A DNA stretch of 16,816 nucleotides from CAZMGB01 sp964565775 (GTDB taxonomy: Bacteria > Chloroflexota > Dehalococcoidia > DSTF01 > JALHUB01), in contig CAZMGB010000031.1 of NCBI GenBank assembly GCA_964565775.1, positions 1 through 16,816 on the forward strand, written 5' to 3'. Of the stretch, positions 13,951-16,816 are shown in pieces. The notes under the pieces are model-generated. The model worked only from the letters and a program-made list of their open reading frames with translations. It had not been told where the DNA came from and made no database searches. Position 1 is the stretch's first letter. Every line of letters begins with the position of its first letter. Position numbers and translations under genes: made by a program.

Positions 13951-13969
13951 CCTGCCTACCGCAGGCAGG
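13951..13969. repeat. Small hairpin repeat between sigma and anti-sigma genes
   Basis: CCTGCCT (13951-13957) and AGGCAGG (13963-13969) are perfect inverted arms around 5 bases, in the 50-base gap between the sigma stop and the anti-sigma start. It could reduce anti-sigma expression or stabilise mRNA ends. It resembles the palindrome at 1654-1667. Confidence 0.5.
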
Positions 13970-13974
13970 CTCCC

Positions 13975-14595
13975 CTAACTAGTATGACGCAGGCTCCCCG
14001 GCAAAAGTTCCCGCTGCGCCATCAGAAGCTCGCGGAGGCGGGCCCGCCCCCGGCTGATACGCGACTTGACTGTGCCCAGTGAACTCCCGGTAGACTCGCC
14101 GATCTCCTCATAGCTGAAACCCTGGAGGTCGCAGAGGATCACCGCCAGCCTCTGGTCGCGAGGCAGCTCCATCAGGGCGGCCTCGATCTGGCGGTTCAGC
14201 TCAGCCCTCAGGACCCGCTGTTCCGGGGACTCCCCCTTGTCGGCGACCGCCAGCGCTGCCGCGGACTCGTCGGAAGGCTCGTCAAGCGAGAGATGAGGCC
14301 GACGTCGCCGCCGCCGCAGCTCGTCCGTGCAGGCGTTGGCGGCGATCCGCAGGAGCCAGGCGCGAAAGCCACCGCCCCGGAAGCCCGCCAGGTGGCGATA
14401 GGCGGAGAGAAATGTATCCTGCGTGGCGTCCTCCGCCCCCTGGGGCGAGGAGAGCATGCGTAAGCAGAAGTTGTAGACCTGACTCTGATAGGCCTCCACC
14501 AGGGCGTTGAATGCATCGACATCGCCCGCCCGGCTGCGCTCCACCAGGGCATTCTCAGGCGCTGAAGTCGTCGAGAGCCTCCCCTGCGCCGCCAA
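13975..14595 (-). CDS. ECF-type RNA polymerase sigma factor
   Basis: About 206 residues from the chosen start. Sigma region 2 (about 25-97) has DAFNALVEAYQSQVYNFCLR, AEDATQDTFLSAYRHL and FRAWLLRIAANACTDELRR, covering core binding and -10 recognition. A charged linker follows. Region 4 (about 133-188) has LMELPRDQRLAVILCDLQGF then SYEEIGESTGSSLGTVKSRI and SRGRARLREL, the -35 binding helix-turn-helix. The open frame extends to 14715, but an extended -10 promoter (14684-14692) sits inside that extension and its residues are unconserved. A TTG at 14593-14595 is therefore preferred, though no good ribosome binding site supports it. The partner anti-sigma gene follows directly. Role and target promoters are unknown; envelope stress is inferred from the neighbours. 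Confidence 0.9.
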   Translation of the reverse strand: MAAQGRLSTTSAPENALVERSRAGDVDAFNALVEAYQSQVYNFCLRMLSSPQGAEDATQDTFLSAYRHLAGFRGGGFRAWLLRIAANACTDELRRRRRRPHLSLDEPSDESAAALAVADKGESPEQRVLRAELNRQIEAALMELPRDQRLAVILCDLQGFSYEEIGESTGSSLGTVKSRISRGRARLRELLMAQRELLPGSLRHTS

Positions 14596-14683
14596 ATGGG
14601 GCCACTGAGCACCAGGCCCACCACGGCCAGCAGCCGTCAGCCGGCCCGAACGCGCCCGCCCGGGCAGACAAGCCTGCAGCGCC

Positions 14684-14692
14684 ATTCTAGCA
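14684..14692 (-). promoter_or_regulatory. Extended -10 promoter of the sigma factor operon
   Basis: On the minus strand TGC (14690-14692) runs directly into TAGAAT (14684-14689), identical to the dcd promoter core. No -35 is recognisable at 16-18 bases, which is acceptable for an extended -10. It looks like a housekeeping promoter, not an ECF-type autoregulated one. Predicted start near 14677. Confidence 0.5.
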
Positions 14693-14737
14693 GAGCCGGG
14701 TGGGTGGAGAGACACATCGAGGGAAACTGTCGGGCTG

Positions 14738-14746
14738 TGCTATAAT
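14738..14746 (+). promoter_or_regulatory. Extended -10 promoter of lepB-pyrE
   Basis: TGC (14738-14740) is followed by a perfect TATAAT (14741-14746). No clear -35 is seen. The expected transcription start (about 14752-14754) is only about 7-9 bases before the lepB ATG, so the mRNA would be nearly leaderless. It lies back to back with the sigma operon promoter. Confidence 0.6.
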
Positions 14747-14760
14747 GCGGGAAGCACATC

Positions 14761-15978
14761 ATGTCTTCTAAACCCTTCGAGGAATTCCCCAGCACCCCAG
14801 AAGAGCCCCTCTCTGAAGAGACGCCCTTCGGCGGTGGCGAAGAGTCGCCGGCGGGTGAGAACGACGCGGCCGAAGGTCAGGAAGATCGATTCGAGATGCC
14901 GCAGCGTACTACCGGCGGGAAGTCTTCGTCCGAGGAGGGCTCGTTGTCGTTCCAAGAGCCCTGGGATGGCAATCAGTACGCTATCGTGGCGGCCGGGGAG
15001 GAGCCATCGCCCGCTGAGGCGGCGGGGCCGCACTCCGAGGCGGCTCCAGGTCGCGACGCGGCAGAAGCTGTCTCTCTTGCCGAGGCGCCAGCCCGCCCTC
15101 CCGGGTGGCCACGCGTCCGACTGCCAGCCGGCCTGGCGGCGGTAGTCGGCTCTGCGCTATTCGCCATCGGCGCGTTTCTCGCCGTACTGAGCTATTTCGG
15201 CTCCGGCTCCGGCAGCCAGTACGTTGCCTTGCGCGATGCAATACAGTACGGCGCAATCCTGCTCGGTCTGCCGGGGATGGTGGCCGGAATCGCCGCAATC
15301 TTGGCGGGTCGCGAGACGGCTGAGATTCCGATACCCGTCCCAAGCCGGCGCGTTGTGCGAGAGCTGGTCGAGACGCTCGTTCTCGCATTGCTCATCTTCG
15401 TGGCCGTACGCGCCGCCGTGCAGAACTTCCAGGTGGAAGGCTCAAGCATGGACCCCGGTCTTACCAACGGCCAGTTCCTTCTGGTCAACAAGCTGATCTA
15501 TGCGAAGCTGAATCTAGACGGCATCGATCGCTTCATTCCCTTTGTCAATCTCAGCGATGGCAGCCATCACATCTTCCGCGCCCCCCAGCGCGGCGACGTG
15601 GTCGTCTTCCGCTTCCCGGGGGACCCCAGCCGCGACTTCATCAAGCGCATCATGGGGGTGCCCGGCGACACGGTGGAGGTGAGAGAGGGAACCGTCTACA
15701 TTGACGGCCAGCCGTTGGACGAACCCTACGTCACGCACAAGGCAAACTACTCACTCGAACCTCTGAAGGTGCCACCTGGTCAGTACTTTGTTCTGGGCGA
15801 CAACCGTCCGGGGAGCTTCGACTCCCATTCGTGGCTGGCACAACAGCCGACGCCGGACTGGCCGAACCCTCCCTTCGTACCGGAGGAGAATATCATCGGC
15901 CAGGCGTGGCTCTCCTACTGGCCGCGTGATGTCTGGGGCCTGGTGCCAAACAAGTCCCTATCTCCCTCCGCGCCGTAA
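14761..15978 (+). CDS. lepB: Signal peptidase I with long N-terminal extension
   Basis: 405 residues, about twice the length of simple family members. It cleaves signal peptides from exported proteins at the outer face of the membrane. Residues 1-118 are acidic, low-complexity and apparently disordered. Two membrane helices follow (about 123-145 and 161-183), a GSGSGS loop between them. The canonical anchor helix is at about 203-220. The catalytic domain then has VEGSSMDPGL with catalytic Ser229, GDVVVFRFPGD, RDFIKRIMGVPGDTVEV with catalytic Lys295, and the late GDNRPGSFDSHSW (346-358) box. All catalytic elements are intact. ATG start with GGGAAG six bases before it. It is divergent from the sigma operon and 13 bases before pyrE. 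The two added helices resemble a small membrane domain of unknown role. Confidence 0.94.
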   Translation: MSSKPFEEFPSTPEEPLSEETPFGGGEESPAGENDAAEGQEDRFEMPQRTTGGKSSSEEGSLSFQEPWDGNQYAIVAAGEEPSPAEAAGPHSEAAPGRDAAEAVSLAEAPARPPGWPRVRLPAGLAAVVGSALFAIGAFLAVLSYFGSGSGSQYVALRDAIQYGAILLGLPGMVAGIAAILAGRETAEIPIPVPSRRVVRELVETLVLALLIFVAVRAAVQNFQVEGSSMDPGLTNGQFLLVNKLIYAKLNLDGIDRFIPFVNLSDGSHHIFRAPQRGDVVVFRFPGDPSRDFIKRIMGVPGDTVEVREGTVYIDGQPLDEPYVTHKANYSLEPLKVPPGQYFVLGDNRPGSFDSHSWLAQQPTPDWPNPPFVPEENIIGQAWLSYWPRDVWGLVPNKSLSPSAP

Positions 15979-15991
15979 CGCAGGTTCCGCC

Positions 15992-16567
15992 GTGAGCGAG
16001 GACGTCCTTCAGATCTTCAGGGATGCCGGCGCCATCTTGGAGGGGCATTTCCTCCTCACCTCGGGGCGCCATTCCGGCAGGTACGTCGAGAAGTTCCAGG
16101 TGCTGCAGTATGCGTCATACACGGAGCGCCTCTGCCGCCTCATCGCCGACCACTTCCGGGAGAGCGGCGTCGACCTGGTGGCCGGACCGACGACAGGCGG
16201 CATCATCCTCAGCTACGAGGTAGCCCGTCAGCTCGGCACTTCCGCCGCCGGCAGTCCCATCCGTGGCATCTTCGCTGAGAGAGACGGCCCCGGCCGCAGC
16301 TTCCAGCGCGGCTTCCGCGTGTCGCCGGGCGAACGTGTTCTGGTGGTGGACGACATTCTCACCACCGGGAGCAGCATACGGCAGGTGATCGAAGCCGTGA
16401 AGGAGAGCGGAGGCGTACCGATGGGGGTGGGCGTCCTCGTTGACCGAACCGCCGGCCGGGCGGACTTCGGACTACCGTTCTACGCCTGCGTGGAGCTGGA
16501 GATCGCCTCCTACGACGCCTCGGATTGTCCCCTCTGTCAGCAGGGAGTGCCGCTGACCAAGACCTAG
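15992..16567 (+). CDS. pyrE: Orotate phosphoribosyltransferase
   Basis: 191 residues. It joins orotate to PRPP giving orotidine 5'-monophosphate in pyrimidine synthesis, in the cytoplasm. It shows the family start DVLQIFRDAGAILEGHFLLT, SGRHSGRYVEKFQVLQ (24-39), AGPTTGGIILSYEVA, and the flexible loop around FAERDGPGRSFQRGF (94-108). The PRPP-binding motif is ERVLVVDDILTTGSSI (114-129), and CPLCQQGVPL closes the protein as in many pyrE of this type. The open frame runs further upstream inside lepB; the GTG at 15992 begins the conserved N-terminus, 13 bases after the lepB stop. Its Shine-Dalgarno sequence is weak, so coupling to lepB translation is likely. A stem-loop follows the stop. Confidence 0.94.
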   Translation: MSEDVLQIFRDAGAILEGHFLLTSGRHSGRYVEKFQVLQYASYTERLCRLIADHFRESGVDLVAGPTTGGIILSYEVARQLGTSAAGSPIRGIFAERDGPGRSFQRGFRVSPGERVLVVDDILTTGSSIRQVIEAVKESGGVPMGVGVLVDRTAGRADFGLPFYACVELEIASYDASDCPLCQQGVPLTKT

Positions 16568-16590
16568 CGAGGCCTCACGATAGGCCTCGC
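16567..16590 (+). terminator. Stem-loop after pyrE
   Basis: GCGAGGCCT (16567-16575) and AGGCCTCGC (16582-16590) make a perfect 9-bp stem with a 6-base loop that begins at the last base of the pyrE stop. A short T run (16604-16607) lies some 13 bases further on, so termination may be imperfect; read-through would reach the tRNA. Confidence 0.6.
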
Positions 16591-16605
16591 GCCTGCTGAG
16601 TCCTT

Positions 16606-16634
16606 TTGACAGTCCTATGGGGCTCGCTTATATT
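16606..16634 (+). promoter_or_regulatory. Strong promoter of tRNA-Lys
   Basis: Perfect TTGACA (-35, 16606-16611), 17-base spacer, and TATATT (-10, 16629-16634). The expected transcription start is about 16641, which is the first base of the mature tRNA. Confidence 0.75.
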
Positions 16635-16640
16635 GGCTTC

Positions 16641-16716
16641 GGGCCCTTAGCTCAGTTGGCAGAGCACCGGACTTTTAATCCGGGTGTCCTGGGTTCGAGC
16701 CCCAGAGGGCCCACCA
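16641..16716 (+). tRNA. tRNA-Lys (anticodon UUU)
   Basis: A complete cloverleaf: acceptor GGGCCCT (16641-16647) pairs with AGGGCCC (16706-16712); the D arm is GCTC-AGTTGGCA-GAGC. The anticodon stem CCGGA/TCCGG encloses the 7-base loop CTTTTAA, with anticodon TTT at 16674-16676. The T arm is CTGGG-TTCGAGC-CCCAG. The discriminator is A (16713), and the 3' CCA is encoded (16714-16716), so the mature end is genomically specified. The nearest upstream gene is pyrE, but the tRNA has its own promoter. Confidence 0.97.
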
Positions 16717-16816
16717 CCTCCAGAATCGCCCCGAACCTGCAAGCTGCCGGCCTCAGAAGGGTGTGGGGCGCCAAAACTCCATCCGCTATGATGGCGCCAG
16801 CGATCACGGCTGTTGG

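Noticed and set aside
16764..16798. A promoter with TATGAT at 16787-16792 and GGCGCC repeats
   Set aside because: The -35 region is poor and no downstream gene start lies within the window, so it cannot be supported.
1..16816. CRISPR arrays, insertion sequences, integrase genes or attachment sites
   Set aside because: No regularly spaced repeats, transposase or recombinase motifs or tRNA-end duplications were seen in either strand.

Overview
This window is GC-rich bacterial chromosome, almost fully coding, with many GTG and TTG starts and tightly packed operons. It reads as a core metabolic region; no transposase, integrase, phage gene or CRISPR array was seen. Gene content (siroheme/heme genes with an AhbC/NirJ-type radical SAM enzyme, a CobA-HemD fusion, an 83-residue EF-Tu-domain-II-like protein, a rib operon headed by dcd, lepB-pyrE) suggests a Chloroflexota lineage, perhaps Dehalococcoidia-like. 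That placement is inference from gene style, not a measured phylogeny.

Region 1 (97-6597, minus strand): a six-gene tetrapyrrole operon. A strong sigma70-type promoter (6569-6597) precedes a MerR-type regulator. It is followed by an AhbC/NirJ-like radical SAM enzyme, precorrin-2 dehydrogenase, hemA (GTG start at 3875), hemC and a cobA-hemD fusion. Together they run from glutamyl-tRNA to uroporphyrinogen III, then to precorrin-2 and sirohydrochlorin, and the radical SAM gene points onward to siroheme-derived heme or d1-type heme. The hemL and hemB steps are not in the window. A hairpin and C-rich inverted repeats fill the first 96 bases.

Region 2 (6598-7140): a gene-poor stretch with a plus-strand promoter and a small translation-factor-like barrel protein.

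Region 3 (7141-12405, minus strand): dcd, ribD, an uncharacterised SAM methyltransferase, ribE, ribBA, ribH and a small membrane protein, apparently one operon from an extended -10 promoter upstream of dcd. It covers riboflavin synthesis from GTP and ribulose-5-phosphate, apart from the dephosphorylation step. No FMN riboswitch is visible in the short leader.

Region 4 (12426-14692, minus strand): an ECF sigma factor, a zinc-finger anti-sigma factor with two membrane segments and a SIMPL-domain envelope protein, probably an envelope-stress module. A perfect 15-bp inverted repeat separates it from dcd.

Region 5 (14738-16816, plus strand): divergently transcribed lepB (signal peptidase I with a long acidic, two-helix N-terminal extension), pyrE, a stem-loop and a tRNA-Lys(UUU) with its own strong promoter.

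No clearly new multi-gene system stands out. The most interesting items are the MerR regulator with an unusual C-terminal domain heading the heme operon, the riboflavin synthase lacking two classic active-site residues, the orphan methyltransferase in the rib operon, the extended signal peptidase, a recurring TGC-extended -10 promoter style, and a dispersed palindromic repeat with one copy inside the hemD coding region.
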